Assembly (NCBI GenBank): GCA_934597165.1 | Contig: CAKTQP010000012.1 | Coordinates: 1-46,042, forward strand | Source of the DNA: an uncultured Oscillospiraceae bacterium | Lineage (GTDB): Bacteria > Bacillota > Clostridia > Oscillospirales > Oscillospiraceae | DNA length: 46,042 bases | Reading direction: 5' to 3' | Made by a program: the position numbers and the translations under genes | Shown: one piece after another, positions 16,467 through 25,020 of the stretch | Layout of the letters: every line of letters begins with the position of its first letter | Numbering within the stretch: position 1 is the stretch's first letter | Notes under the pieces: generated by a model | The model's database searches: none | The model's input: the letters and a program-made list of their open reading frames with translations, nothing else | Told to the model about the DNA's origin: nothing

Positions 16467-16700
16467 GAAAAGGTCTTCGTTTTCCACAGGCAGCATTGCC
16501 GCCGCCCGCATCCGGAAGGGCTTCCCGGCGATCATCCACTCGTCCAGAAGCGTGTGGACATCGGGGTAATCAAAGGTGTTCCCGTCGGAGTCCCAGGTCG
16601 CAAAGGTGCCGTCCGGACAGCACACCCCATAGGCTTTTCCGCGGAAATGGAACGTGGGTTCGTTTATCATCAAAAACAGCGCCAATTCCTGCTCATCCAT
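16464..16700 (-). CDS. Small hypothetical protein
   Basis: A 78-residue protein with no recognised family. The start is taken at the ATG of MDEQELALFL because GAGGTG lies 6 bp before it; an in-frame GTG three codons upstream overlaps that site. It has an alternating strand pattern (FHFRGKAYGVCCPDGTFATWDSDGNTFDYPDVHTLLDEWMIAG) that suggests a small beta-rich domain with an adjacent Cys pair. It stands alone between the transporter operon and a secreted-protein gene, with its own terminator. Confidence 0.55.
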   Translation of the reverse strand: MDEQELALFLMINEPTFHFRGKAYGVCCPDGTFATWDSDGNTFDYPDVHTLLDEWMIAGKPFRMRAAAMLPVENEDLF

Positions 16701-16853
16701 CCCATTCACCTCACAAATTCACCTCTATCATACCGTATCTTGCCCCCTGCTGCAATCCCGTACTGCATCTGTTTTCTGGACAATCCCAGGGCAGATGTGT
16801 TATAGTAAACGTTAAACAGCAAGTTATCTATGGTGTATGACAAAGGGAGAACC

Positions 16854-17807
16854 ATGATGAAACCATCCCATCGACCAACCACCGTATTGGCTGCGCTCTT
16901 GGCCGCCTGGCTCCTGCTGGGCGCTCTGGGCGGCGGCATCCCCCAGGCGGCGGCAGCGGATCCACACCCCGGCGCTGCCACCTCCTCGGTGTCCGAGCCA
17001 CCTAAGGGCGGCGTCCACACCAAGAGCAGCGTCACCCTGCCTGCCAACGTGACCACCTACGTGGGCGCGACCATCACCGTCAGCCCCTCCTATCACGGCT
17101 ACGGGAACATCCAGAAACTCTCCATATCCGACCCCAAGCTGGCCACGGCGAAGGCGGTCAACGGAGGACGGAACATCCAGATCACCGGGAAAAAAGCGGG
17201 CAGCACCAGTATGCAGGTGACCTTCAGCAACGGCGCCCGCAAGACCACCCAGGTCAAGGTGGCCAAAGGCAGCGCCAAGCTCTCCCGTGCCACCGCCAAG
17301 CTCTATCCCGGCAAGACCGTCACCATCCGCCCCAAGTACAAAGGGGTGGTGTCCATCCGCAAGGTGGCGGTGAAAAAGGGCAAGGTGGCCAGCGTGAAGC
17401 TCACCAGCGGCTCCAAAGCGTTCATGCTCCTGGCCAAAAAGCTGGGCAGCACCAAGGTGACCGTCACTTTCACCAACGGCACCGTCCGGAACATGACCCT
17501 GTACGTGTACGAGAAGCCCAAGTCCAACAGCCTGTCCGTCCAGTGGCTGGATGACAGCTATCGACCGTCCAGCGGGAAGTATACCGTGAATCTGCGGGTG
17601 AAGAACCGGTGTCACTTTAAGATCACATCCGCCACCATCCGGGTGGACGTGAAGCTGTCCAACGGCAAAAAGCGGCAGTTGGAAAAGACTTTTTCCCTGG
17701 CCCTCCAACCGGGCGGAGAGAAGGAACTGACCGTCCGGGGTCAGCTGCCAGGGTCGCCCAAGCGGGGCAAGGCCGGCTGTACCGGCTTCCACTTTGACTT
17801 TACGTAA
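16854..17807 (+). CDS. Secreted protein with Ig-like (BIG2-type) repeats
   Basis: About 317 residues; the start is the ATG at 16854, after AAGGGAGAACC. A signal peptide is clear: a basic start (MMKPSHRP), a hydrophobic core (TVLAALLAAWLLLGALGGG) and an AQAAAA-like cleavage region. Two repeats of ~75 residues follow, each with a strand pattern ending in GSTSMQVTFSNG or GSTKVTVTFTNG, as in bacterial Ig-like BIG2 domains. The C-terminal ~95 residues look like another beta-sandwich (KYTVNLRVKNRCHFKI). The mature part is very rich in Lys and Thr. A cell-surface role is likely, with no partner identified. Confidence 0.75.
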   Translation: MMKPSHRPTTVLAALLAAWLLLGALGGGIPQAAAADPHPGAATSSVSEPPKGGVHTKSSVTLPANVTTYVGATITVSPSYHGYGNIQKLSISDPKLATAKAVNGGRNIQITGKKAGSTSMQVTFSNGARKTTQVKVAKGSAKLSRATAKLYPGKTVTIRPKYKGVVSIRKVAVKKGKVASVKLTSGSKAFMLLAKKLGSTKVTVTFTNGTVRNMTLYVYEKPKSNSLSVQWLDDSYRPSSGKYTVNLRVKNRCHFKITSATIRVDVKLSNGKKRQLEKTFSLALQPGGEKELTVRGQLPGSPKRGKAGCTGFHFDFT

Positions 17808-17812
17808 CGCAG

Positions 17813-17842
17813 AAAAACAGCCTCCCAGGAGGCTGTTTTTTC
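17813..17842 (+). terminator. Terminator of the secreted Ig-like protein gene
   Basis: AAACAGCCTCC and GGAGGCTGTTT form a stem with a CA loop, followed by TTTTTT, directly after the stop codon. Confidence 0.9.
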
Positions 17843-17884
17843 GGCACCGGGCAGTCTGCAAGAAGCGCGCTGCCTGGTTGCAGG

Positions 17885-17914
17885 TTGCGGGCGGGTGTGA
17901 TACTATGTTACAAT
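17885..17914 (+). promoter_or_regulatory. Promoter of the prolyl-tRNA editing gene
   Basis: TTGCGG (17885-17890), an 18-bp spacer and TACAAT (17909-17914) form a sigma-A-type promoter 28 bp before the start codon. Confidence 0.6.
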
Positions 17915-17942
17915 GAGAAAAACACAAAAGGAGCTTTACACA

Positions 17943-18476
17943 ATGGAAGTATTTCAGGGTCGTCCGGCCGACGTGACCGACCGTTTGGAGAAAGAAATCG
18001 CAGTGTATGACCTGCTGGACCAGCTGGACATCCCCTTCCGCCGGGTGGATCACGACCACGCCGACACCATGGAGATGTGCCAGGAGATCGACCAGGCGTT
18101 GGGGCAGGACATCTGCAAAAATTTGTTCCTGTGCAACCGGCAGAAGACCAAATTCTACCTCCTGCTCATGCCCGGCGACAAGCCCTTCAAGACCAAAGAC
18201 CTCTCCGCCCAGATCGGCTCCAGCCGCCTCTCCTTCGGCGGTCCCGAGGACATGGAGCGGCTGCTCAACCTGACCCCCGGTTCCGTCACCGTCCTGGGGC
18301 TCATGTACGACCCGGACTGCCAGGTGACCCTGCTCATCGACCAGGACTTGTACCAGCAGACCGCCTTCGGCTGCCACCCCTGTATCAACACCTCCACCGT
18401 CCAGTTCAGCACCGCCGACTTCCGGGAAAAGCTGCTCCCGGCGCTAGGACACCCGGTGACCCTGGTGCAGTTGTGA
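17943..18476 (+). CDS. YbaK/ProX-type prolyl-tRNA editing protein
   Basis: A 177-residue free-standing editing domain, expected to hydrolyse mischarged Ala-tRNA(Pro). The start is placed at the ATG at 17943 after AAAGGAG rather than at an upstream in-frame ATG that precedes that site. Family features are the N-terminal VYDLLDQLDIPFRRVDHDHADTM, the CKNLFLCNRQKTKFYLLLMPGDKPF core with the conserved Lys, and the GCHPCINTSTVQF segment (PrdX/ProX-type GxHP). It lies 45 bp before the sulfhydrylase gene and may be co-transcribed with it. Confidence 0.87.
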   Translation: MEVFQGRPADVTDRLEKEIAVYDLLDQLDIPFRRVDHDHADTMEMCQEIDQALGQDICKNLFLCNRQKTKFYLLLMPGDKPFKTKDLSAQIGSSRLSFGGPEDMERLLNLTPGSVTVLGLMYDPDCQVTLLIDQDLYQQTAFGCHPCINTSTVQFSTADFREKLLPALGHPVTLVQL

Positions 18477-18521
18477 GCTTCCCATTTCACTTACGATCAA
18501 ACAGAAAAGGATGAACCTACT

Positions 18522-19805
18522 ATGAGCGATTATCAGATCAATACCAAATGCGTCCAGGGCGGCTACACCCCCGGCAACGGCGAACCCCGTCAGATCCCCA
18601 TCATTCAGTCCACCACCTTCAAATATAGCACCAGCGAGGATATGGGCAAGCTCTTCGACCTGGAAGCCGAGGGCTACTTCTACACCCGCCTCCAGAACCC
18701 CACCAATGACTACGTGGCCGCCAAGATCGCCGACCTGGAAGGGGGCACCGCAGCCATGCTCACTTCTTCCGGTCAGGCAGCCAACTTCTTCGCCCTCTTC
18801 AACGTGGCACAGTGCGGCGACCACCTGGTCTGCTCCTCCAGCATTTATGGCGGCACCTTCAACCTCATCGCCGTCACCATGGCCAAGATGGGCGTAGAGA
18901 CCACTTTCGTTTCTCCCGACTGCACCGAGGAAGAGCTGAACGCCGCCTTCCGTCCCAACACCAAAGCCGTCTTCGGTGAGACCATCGCCAACCCGGCTCT
19001 GACTGTCCTGGACATCGAAAAGTTCGCCAAAGCAGCCCACGCCCACGGCGTCCCCCTCATCGTGGACAACACCTTCCCCACGCCCATCAACTGCCGTCCC
19101 TTCGAGTGGGGTGCTGACATCGTCACCCACTCCACCACCAAGTACATGGACGGTCACGGCGCAGGCGTCGGCGGCTGCATCGTGGACTCCGGCAACTTCG
19201 ATTGGATGGCACACGCGGACAAATTCCCCGGCCTGTGCACCCCCGACGATAGCTATCACGGCATCACCTACGCCGAGCGGTTCGGCAAAGAGGGCGCGTT
19301 CATCACCAAGTGTACCGCTCAGCTCATGCGCGACCTGGGCTCCATCCAGGCACCTCAGAACGCCTTCCTGCTCAACCTGGGTCTGGAATCCCTCCACGTC
19401 CGCATGAAGCGCCACTGTGAAAACGGCCAGGCGGTGGCGGAATACCTCCAGAACCACCCCAAGGTGGCCTACGTCAATTACCCCGGCCTGCCCGGCAACA
19501 AGTACTATGATCTGGCACAGAAGTACCTGCCTAACGGCGGCTGCGGCGTGGTCTCCTTCGAGCTAAAGGGCGGCAGAGAGGCAGCGTCCACCTTCATGCA
19601 GAACCTGAAGGTCGCCGCCATCGAGACCCACGTGGCCGACGCCCGCACCTGCTGCCTGAACCCGGCCTCCTCCACCCATCGACAGCTCACCGACCAGCAG
19701 CTGGAAGAGGCAGGCATCCCCGCCGGCCTGGTGCGCTACTCCTGCGGCATCGAGGATGCGGCTGACCTGATCGCCGATTTGGCGCAGGCGCTGGATGCGA
19801 TCTAA
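18522..19805 (+). CDS. metY: O-acetylhomoserine sulfhydrylase (PLP-dependent)
   Basis: A 427-residue Cys/Met-metabolism PLP enzyme. It should make homocysteine from O-acetylhomoserine and sulfide; methionine gamma-lyase is the main alternative. The PLP lysine is K207 in THSTTKYMDGHG. Other family blocks are YTRLQNPT, the SGQAANFFAL phosphate-binding loop, SSIYGGTFNL and the C-terminal EDAADLIADLAQAL. The length and the long SIYGGTFNL-type N-terminal half favour the MetY branch over the shorter ~390-residue lyases. The ribosome binding site AAAAGGATG lies upstream of the ATG. Confidence 0.88.
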   Translation: MSDYQINTKCVQGGYTPGNGEPRQIPIIQSTTFKYSTSEDMGKLFDLEAEGYFYTRLQNPTNDYVAAKIADLEGGTAAMLTSSGQAANFFALFNVAQCGDHLVCSSSIYGGTFNLIAVTMAKMGVETTFVSPDCTEEELNAAFRPNTKAVFGETIANPALTVLDIEKFAKAAHAHGVPLIVDNTFPTPINCRPFEWGADIVTHSTTKYMDGHGAGVGGCIVDSGNFDWMAHADKFPGLCTPDDSYHGITYAERFGKEGAFITKCTAQLMRDLGSIQAPQNAFLLNLGLESLHVRMKRHCENGQAVAEYLQNHPKVAYVNYPGLPGNKYYDLAQKYLPNGGCGVVSFELKGGREAASTFMQNLKVAAIETHVADARTCCLNPASSTHRQLTDQQLEEAGIPAGLVRYSCGIEDAADLIADLAQALDAI

Positions 19806-19829
19806 GAACGGGAGCAAGGTTTTGGAAAT

Positions 19830-19885
19830 CTATGGCTCCCTTGTGCAAAGGGAGCTGTCAGCGCAGCTGACTGAGGGATTGTCGA
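19830..19885 (+). repeat. Short palindromic intergenic repeat
   Basis: GGCTCCCTTGTGCAAAGGGAGC forms a hairpin, followed by a second one, GTCAGCGCAGCTGAC, and ACTGAGGGATTGT. I recognise this pattern as a dispersed repeat common in gut Oscillospiraceae and Faecalibacterium-like genomes (from memory). It sits directly after the sulfhydrylase gene. Confidence 0.6.
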
Positions 19886-19900
19886 ACCCGTAGATTCTAT

Positions 19901-20125
19901 AAAAAGAACCACGCAACGTTGGAAATTGGCGTTGTGTGGTTCTTCTTTTGTTATGTGCTACGTAGGAGGGAGAACCCCCGGCGAGAATGGGACTCAACTC
20001 AGTGCAAGAACCAACGCACCATGCCTGTAAAACAGGCATGGCCTACGCTAAAAACTTGCCACTGGCAAGTTTTCTTAACGCTGCGGCGCCGACTGCGGTC
20101 AGCGACCAGGGGCCTTGCCCTCCGA
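19901..20125 (+). repeat. Palindrome-rich intergenic repeat, left copy
   Basis: This copy begins with a terminator hairpin (GAACCACGCAACG ... CGTTGTGTGGTTC, about 19906-19943). It continues through GAACCCCCGG, CCTGTAAAACAGG, CTAAAAACTTGCCACTGGCA and AGTTTTCTTAACGCTGCGG to GACTGCGGTCAGCGACCAGG. The same blocks occur in the same order on the opposite strand at 23328-23640, so the two are inverted copies of one repeat family. The leading hairpin can end metY transcription, and the unit also covers the gap after nudC. No open frame of note lies inside. Confidence 0.7.
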
Positions 20126-20132
20126 AAACGCG

Positions 20133-20951
20133 CTAGAATTTCCCCGCCACAAACGCTCTCATCATATCTTGCGTCACCGACGCCCGATCCCGCTCGTTCA
20201 CCGGCACCTCCTCCCGCCGGAACCACCGCGCCTCAGCCAACTCATTGGCATCCACACGCAGTTCATCAGAGCCATCCAACTCCGCCGTATAAGCCAAGCT
20301 CAACCCGCCTGTCAGCCCCCAAGGCTGGGAGCCATAGTAGCGGATGTTCTTCACCCGCAGACCGGTCTCCTCCCGCACCTCTCGTGCCACGCACTGCTCC
20401 GCCGTCTCGCCCACCTCGATGAACCCAGCCAGGAGCACGTACCAGGTCACGGGACGGTTGGCGTACCGGGACAGCAAGATGCGGTCGCCGTCGTGGACGG
20501 CGATGATGACGGAGGGGTTGATACGGGGGTAGGTGTGATACCCACAGGCGGGGCAGGTCAGCTTGCGCTCGGTTGCGGCGTGGGTCATGGGCTGTCCACA
20601 GCGGCCGCAGAACCGGTTGTCCCGGTACCAGTGCGCCAAGTGCCAGGCGGTGAACCCGGCCAAGGTCTGGGACATGGGGGTGAGCTTGCGGAGGGTGCGG
20701 TGGGGGAGCCAGGTGAAGCCGGGGAGGGGCAGTTGATTTGACACGGTGCCCAAGTAATACGCTACCTGGTCAATGGCGAACAGGTAGGTGGTGTCGGTCA
20801 GGTGTGGACGCAGCTGGGCATAGGTGGGCAGGGTGTTGTCGTTGCTTAGCAAGACGGTATTCTTCCAAAAACAGAAGATAGGCGAGCCATCTTCCGGTGT
20901 GCGGTCGTGAAATGCGCCGTCAAAGACGGCGGGGGCGATGTCTTGGATCAT
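20133..20951 (-). CDS. nudC: NAD+ diphosphatase / NADH pyrophosphatase (Nudix, NudC)
   Basis: A 272-residue NudC. It hydrolyses NAD(H) to NMN(H) and AMP and can remove NAD caps from RNA in characterised relatives. The zinc ribbon is C-G-R-C ... C-P-A-C. The Nudix box is GFIEVGETAEQCVAREVREETGL, matching GX5EX7REUXEEXGU. The family motif SQPW is present but the next residues are GLTGG rather than the usual PFPxS, a possible specificity change. A TATAAT on the minus strand (complement of 20979-20984) lies about 30 bp before the start. The gene is divergent from tex. Confidence 0.93.
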   Translation of the reverse strand: MIQDIAPAVFDGAFHDRTPEDGSPIFCFWKNTVLLSNDNTLPTYAQLRPHLTDTTYLFAIDQVAYYLGTVSNQLPLPGFTWLPHRTLRKLTPMSQTLAGFTAWHLAHWYRDNRFCGRCGQPMTHAATERKLTCPACGYHTYPRINPSVIIAVHDGDRILLSRYANRPVTWYVLLAGFIEVGETAEQCVAREVREETGLRVKNIRYYGSQPWGLTGGLSLAYTAELDGSDELRVDANELAEARWFRREEVPVNERDRASVTQDMMRAFVAGKF

Positions 20952-21079
20952 GTGGGTTCCTCCTTCCGGGATGCTCTTATTATAATGGACTCCCGCAGAA
21001 AAAACAGCTACTTTTCCCAGCCTCCGAAATGTGATATACTATATTATTAGTTTATGATTTTAATTGAAGGAGACCATCC

Positions 21080-23239
21080 ATGGATTTACTCATTCAACAA
21101 CTGGCTCAGGAGCTGTCTCTGAACCCCATCCACGTGGAGGCAGTGGTCACGCTCCTGGACGAAGGCAACACCATCCCCTTTATCGCCCGTTACCGGAAGG
21201 AAACCCACGGGAGCATGAGCGACGACGTGCTCCGGGACCTGGCTGACCGGCTCAATTACCTGCGCAACCTGTCCGCCCGGCGGGAGGAGATTCGCAAGGC
21301 CATCCAGACCCAAGGCAAGCTCACCGCCGCCCTCAGCGCTAAGCTGAACAAAGCGGACACCCTGGCCAAGCTGGAGGACCTCTACCGTCCCTACCGTCCC
21401 AAGCGCCGCACCCGTGCCACCATGGCCAAGGAGAAGGGCTTAGAGCCTCTGGCGGCTGCGCTGCTGCTTCAGCAGAAGGACAGCGTGCCGGAAGCACTGG
21501 CGGAAGGGTACGTAGATGCGGACAAGGGCGTCAAGACAGTGAAGGACGCCTTGTCCGGCGCTTCGGACATTCTCGCCGAGAGCATCTCCGACGACGCCGA
21601 CACCCGGAACCTGCTGCGGGAAGAGCTCCAGCGCCACGGGCGTCTCACCGTCCGGGCAGCTCAGGAGGAGGACTCGGTCTATCGGAATTACTACGAATTT
21701 GACCAGCCCGTCAGCCGTCTCCAGGGACACCAGGTGTTGGCCATCAATCGCGGGGAGAAGGAAGGGTTCCTGAAGGTGACCGTAGAGCTGGAACCGGAGC
21801 CTTCCCTGCGTCTGTTGAATCGGAAATGGGTCCATGGCAGCTCCGCCAGCGCGGAATTGGTCAAAGCGGCTGCCGCAGACGCCTATCAGCGCCTCATTTT
21901 CCCCGCCCTGTGCCGGGAACTGCGCAACCAGCTTACCGAACAGGCCAGCGAGGGCGCCATCCAGACCTTCTCCCGCAACCTGAAACCCCTGCTCATGCAG
22001 CCCCCCGTAAAGGGCTTCGTGACCCTGGGCTTGGACCCTGGATTCGTCAACGGCTGTAAAGCCGCCGTAGTGGACGGTACCGGCAAGGTGCTGGACACCG
22101 CCATCCTCTATCCCACCACCAGCAAACGCCGCCGAGCGGACTCCATGCAGCGCCTGAAGCAGCTGGTGGAGACCCATCACATCCAGCACGTGGCCATCGG
22201 CAACGGCACCGGCGGACGGGAAGCGGAACAGTTCGTGGTGGAGGCCATCCAGCAGGAACACCTGCCCATCTCCTACATGGTGGTCAGCGAGGCGGGTGCA
22301 TCCGTCTATTCCGCCTCCAAGCTGGCATCGGAAGAGTTGGGACAGTATGACGTGAACTTGCGCTCCGCCGTCTCCATCGCCCGACGGATGCAGGACCCCC
22401 TGGCGGAGCTGGTCAAGATCGACCCCAAATCCATCGGCGTGGGCCAGTACCAGCACGATATGCCCGCCGCCCGCCTGGATGCCGCTTTGGGCGGCGTGGT
22501 AGAAGATTGCGTCAACGCCGTCGGTGCCGACGTGAACACCGCCTCGCCTGCGCTGCTCACCCATATCGCCGGCCTCAACGCCACCACCGCCAAAAATATC
22601 GTGGCCTACCGCGAGGAACACGGCCCCTTCCACGCCCGGAAGGAGCTGCTCAAGGTGGCCAAGCTAGGCCCCAAAGCCTTCCAGCAGTGCGCCGGCTTCC
22701 TGCGTGTGCCGGAGAGCGACTCCATCCTGGACAACACCGGCGTCCACCCGGAATCCTACGCCGCCGCCACCGCCCTGCTGAACCTGTGCGGCTACACCTT
22801 GCAGGACGTGGCCGAAGGCTCCATCCAGGCGCTGGCTTTGAAGTTGAAGAGCCTCGACCTGACCGAAGCCGCCCAAACCTGCGGCGTGGGACAGGCCACC
22901 TTGCAGGACATCGCCGCCGAGCTGCTCAAACCCGGCCGCGACCCCCGTGACGAGCTGCCCGCCCCCATGCTCCGCCAGGACGTGCTGGAGATGAAGGACT
23001 TGAAAGTGGGTATGTCCCTGCGAGGCACCGTCCGCAACGTGGTGGACTTCGGCGCCTTCGTGGATATCGGCGTCCACCACGACGGCCTGGTCCATATCTC
23101 CAAGATCAGCGACCGCTACCTGAAACACCCCAGCGAAGTCCTGTCCGTAGGCGACGTGGTGCAGGTGGCCGTCATCGACGTGGACGTGGCGAAGAAACGG
23201 ATCTCGTTGTCTATGAAGAAGGAAGACTTTGCGGAATAA
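21080..23239 (+). CDS. tex: Tex-type transcription accessory protein with S1 domain
   Basis: A 719-residue Tex, the usual length. In order: N-terminal helical region, a YqgF/RNase H-like domain (LGLDPGFVNGCKAAVVDGTGKVLDT), a helix-hairpin-helix region (LLTHIAGLNATTAKNIVAYREEHGPF) and a C-terminal S1 RNA-binding domain (SLRGTVRNVVDFGAFVDIGVHHDGLVHIS). Tex binds nucleic acid and affects transcription; its exact role remains debated in the literature I know. AAGGAG precedes the ATG, and TATACT at 21035-21040 is a probable -10. The gene is bracketed, with nudC, by inverted intergenic repeats. Confidence 0.95.
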   Translation: MDLLIQQLAQELSLNPIHVEAVVTLLDEGNTIPFIARYRKETHGSMSDDVLRDLADRLNYLRNLSARREEIRKAIQTQGKLTAALSAKLNKADTLAKLEDLYRPYRPKRRTRATMAKEKGLEPLAAALLLQQKDSVPEALAEGYVDADKGVKTVKDALSGASDILAESISDDADTRNLLREELQRHGRLTVRAAQEEDSVYRNYYEFDQPVSRLQGHQVLAINRGEKEGFLKVTVELEPEPSLRLLNRKWVHGSSASAELVKAAAADAYQRLIFPALCRELRNQLTEQASEGAIQTFSRNLKPLLMQPPVKGFVTLGLDPGFVNGCKAAVVDGTGKVLDTAILYPTTSKRRRADSMQRLKQLVETHHIQHVAIGNGTGGREAEQFVVEAIQQEHLPISYMVVSEAGASVYSASKLASEELGQYDVNLRSAVSIARRMQDPLAELVKIDPKSIGVGQYQHDMPAARLDAALGGVVEDCVNAVGADVNTASPALLTHIAGLNATTAKNIVAYREEHGPFHARKELLKVAKLGPKAFQQCAGFLRVPESDSILDNTGVHPESYAAATALLNLCGYTLQDVAEGSIQALALKLKSLDLTEAAQTCGVGQATLQDIAAELLKPGRDPRDELPAPMLRQDVLEMKDLKVGMSLRGTVRNVVDFGAFVDIGVHHDGLVHISKISDRYLKHPSEVLSVGDVVQVAVIDVDVAKKRISLSMKKEDFAE

Positions 23240-23327
23240 AGCGAGGCTGTCTGTTTCCAAAGTTCAAGCCGCGCAGCGCGCCTAAACTTCTTTTCGCTTC
23301 CTTTTGCTTCATGGAAGAAAAGGAAGT

Positions 23328-23640
23328 GGGGTCCAGGGGCGACGCCCCTGGTCGCTGACCGCAGTCAGCGAAATTCTCCTAATCGTTCAAAAAGCGCAGG
23401 AGTGGGTGAATTTTCGTCGTAGACGAAAAGAGGGCGAACCCCGCAGCGTTAAGAAAACCTGCCGGGGGCAGGTTTTTAGCGGAGGCTCCGCCTGTCAACA
23501 GGCGGGGGGACGGTTCGGGTAGGAGTACAAGGATGAGCAATTATGCAAACCTACCCCTGGGGGTTTCCCCTTCTATAGTAGAGCAAAACAAAAGAAGAAC
23601 CACGTAACGTTTATTCCAACCGTTACGTGGTTCTTTTTCA
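23328..23640 (-). repeat. Palindrome-rich intergenic repeat, right (inverted) copy
   Basis: Read on the minus strand from 23640, it opens with GAACCACGTAACG ... CGTTACGTGGTTC and TTCTTTTGTT. It then passes through GAAACCCCCAGG, CCTGTTGACAGGCGG, GCTAAAAACCTGCC and GGCAGGTTTTCTTAACGCTGCGG to GACTGCGGTCAGCGACC, ending in a hairpin CCAGGGGCG-A-CGCCCCTGG (about 23336-23354). The order and wording match the left copy at 19901. This copy is longer because it keeps ~70 bp between GCTGCGG and GACTGCGG that the left copy lacks. The GAACCACG hairpin can terminate both tex and the ROK gene. The rest of the gap from 23240 contains no gene. Confidence 0.7.
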
Positions 23641-23642
23641 AC

Positions 23643-24776
23643 TCAAATAGAATCAATAAACTCCGAAATAAAATGCAGCGCCACCCCAACACAGGTCGAC
23701 CAAGACCGATACCGCGACAGCTCCAAATAGCTGCCGCCGCTGCCGAAGGGGTTGATGCGGCACAGACGCTGCCGCAGGTCGTCAATGTACGGCTCCATGA
23801 ACTGCGCCAGCACACCACCCAAAACCACGTTGCAGTCCAGCACCATGCGGATGTTGTTGATGCCGATGGCCAGATAGTCCAGATACTTGTCCCAGCGCGC
23901 CTGGAAATCCGGGTTGCCCTGTTCCAGCCCCTCGAAGAACTCCTCGCGGGTGATGCCCAAGTCCGTGCTGATGCGAGCGGTGGAGCAGTATGCCTCCAAA
24001 CAGCCCTCCATGCCGCACAGACACTTTTCGCCGTGGGGGACGATGCACATATGGCCGAACTCGCCGCTGTGATGGTGATGCCCCATGTAGCTCACCCCGT
24101 TCATCAGCACCGCGCCGCCCACTCCACGCTGGACGGACAGATACACCATGCTGTTCTCATGCTCCCGATCCTTGTGATCCCACCACTCCGCAATGCCGCC
24201 GGCGTTGGCGTCATTCTCAATGAAGCAGGGGTAGGGGATATACTGCTTGAGCTGCTGGGTGGGGAACTCCTCCGCCTCCACAAAGGGGGAGAGGGTCACC
24301 GTCTCATGTGCCTCATCCACAATGCCCGGCAGCGCCACACCCACCCCTAACAGGTGATCCCGGTCGATGTGGTACTCGTCCAAAAACTGCTCCAGCTCCA
24401 CCGCCATGTTGTGGAAATACTCGTCCGTGGCGGCGAAATCGCAGATGATGGAGGTCTGGCAGATGAGATTGGCGCGCAGGTCGATGCACACCATGTGGAT
24501 GTGGTACACGGAGATCATGATGCCCACAGCGCAGCGCACTCCGGCGGCCACGCCGATGGCACGGGGCTTGCGTCCACCGGTGGAGTGGAAGGTGCCTTGG
24601 GTCTCCAGCAGACCGCACTCCTGCAGCTCCTTCAGGTTCTGTCCCACCGTGGGCAGGCTCAGGGAGAGGGATTGGGCGATCTCCTGCTTGGTGACGGGGG
24701 TCTCCGAGTCGAAAATATAGCGGAATACACGGCTTCGATTCTGTCTGCGCAGATCGGCGGTGTTGTAGGTGCTCAT
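23643..24776 (-). CDS. ROK-family transcriptional regulator
   Basis: A 377-residue NagC/XylR-type regulator. The start is the ATG at 24776, after AAGGAG. The N-terminal winged HTH is TKQEIAQSLSLSLPTVGQNLKELQECGLLE. The ROK sugar-kinase-like part has the signature GEFGHMCIVPHGEKCLCGMEGCLEAYCS, including the CxCGxxGCxE zinc ligands and the conserved H. Such proteins repress sugar or amino-sugar genes and are released by the sugar. No sugar operon adjoins it in this window, so its target lies elsewhere or beyond what can be told. Confidence 0.9.
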   Translation of the reverse strand: MSTYNTADLRRQNRSRVFRYIFDSETPVTKQEIAQSLSLSLPTVGQNLKELQECGLLETQGTFHSTGGRKPRAIGVAAGVRCAVGIMISVYHIHMVCIDLRANLICQTSIICDFAATDEYFHNMAVELEQFLDEYHIDRDHLLGVGVALPGIVDEAHETVTLSPFVEAEEFPTQQLKQYIPYPCFIENDANAGGIAEWWDHKDREHENSMVYLSVQRGVGGAVLMNGVSYMGHHHHSGEFGHMCIVPHGEKCLCGMEGCLEAYCSTARISTDLGITREEFFEGLEQGNPDFQARWDKYLDYLAIGINNIRMVLDCNVVLGGVLAQFMEPYIDDLRQRLCRINPFGSGGSYLELSRYRSWSTCVGVALHFISEFIDSI

Positions 24777-24980
24777 AGGGATGCACTCCTTCAAAATCGG
24801 TTTCTTCCAGGCGAGGACAGGGACATTCGCCTATCAAGACCATTTTATCATACTGTTATACAAAACACTTTTCTATTTTATCATACCATAAGGAAAAAGC
24901 AAGGGCAAATAGGAAGAAAAAATGCCGGTTTTCCCGCCAATGATCCCCTTTTAGGGATTTCAGAACGGGAGAGAGCCTGG

Positions 24981-24986
24981 TATAAT
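24981..24986 (+). promoter_or_regulatory. Probable -10 element of the recG promoter
   Basis: TATAAT lies 34 bp before the recG start. The hexamer 17 bp upstream is a poor match to a -35 consensus. Confidence 0.45.
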
Positions 24987-25020
24987 AAACACAGAAATGG
25001 ACAAGGAAGGGAGGGATTCC

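Noticed and set aside
19901..23640. Composite transposon around nudC-tex
   Set aside because: No transposase gene and no clear terminal target duplication; kept only as an inverted-repeat observation.
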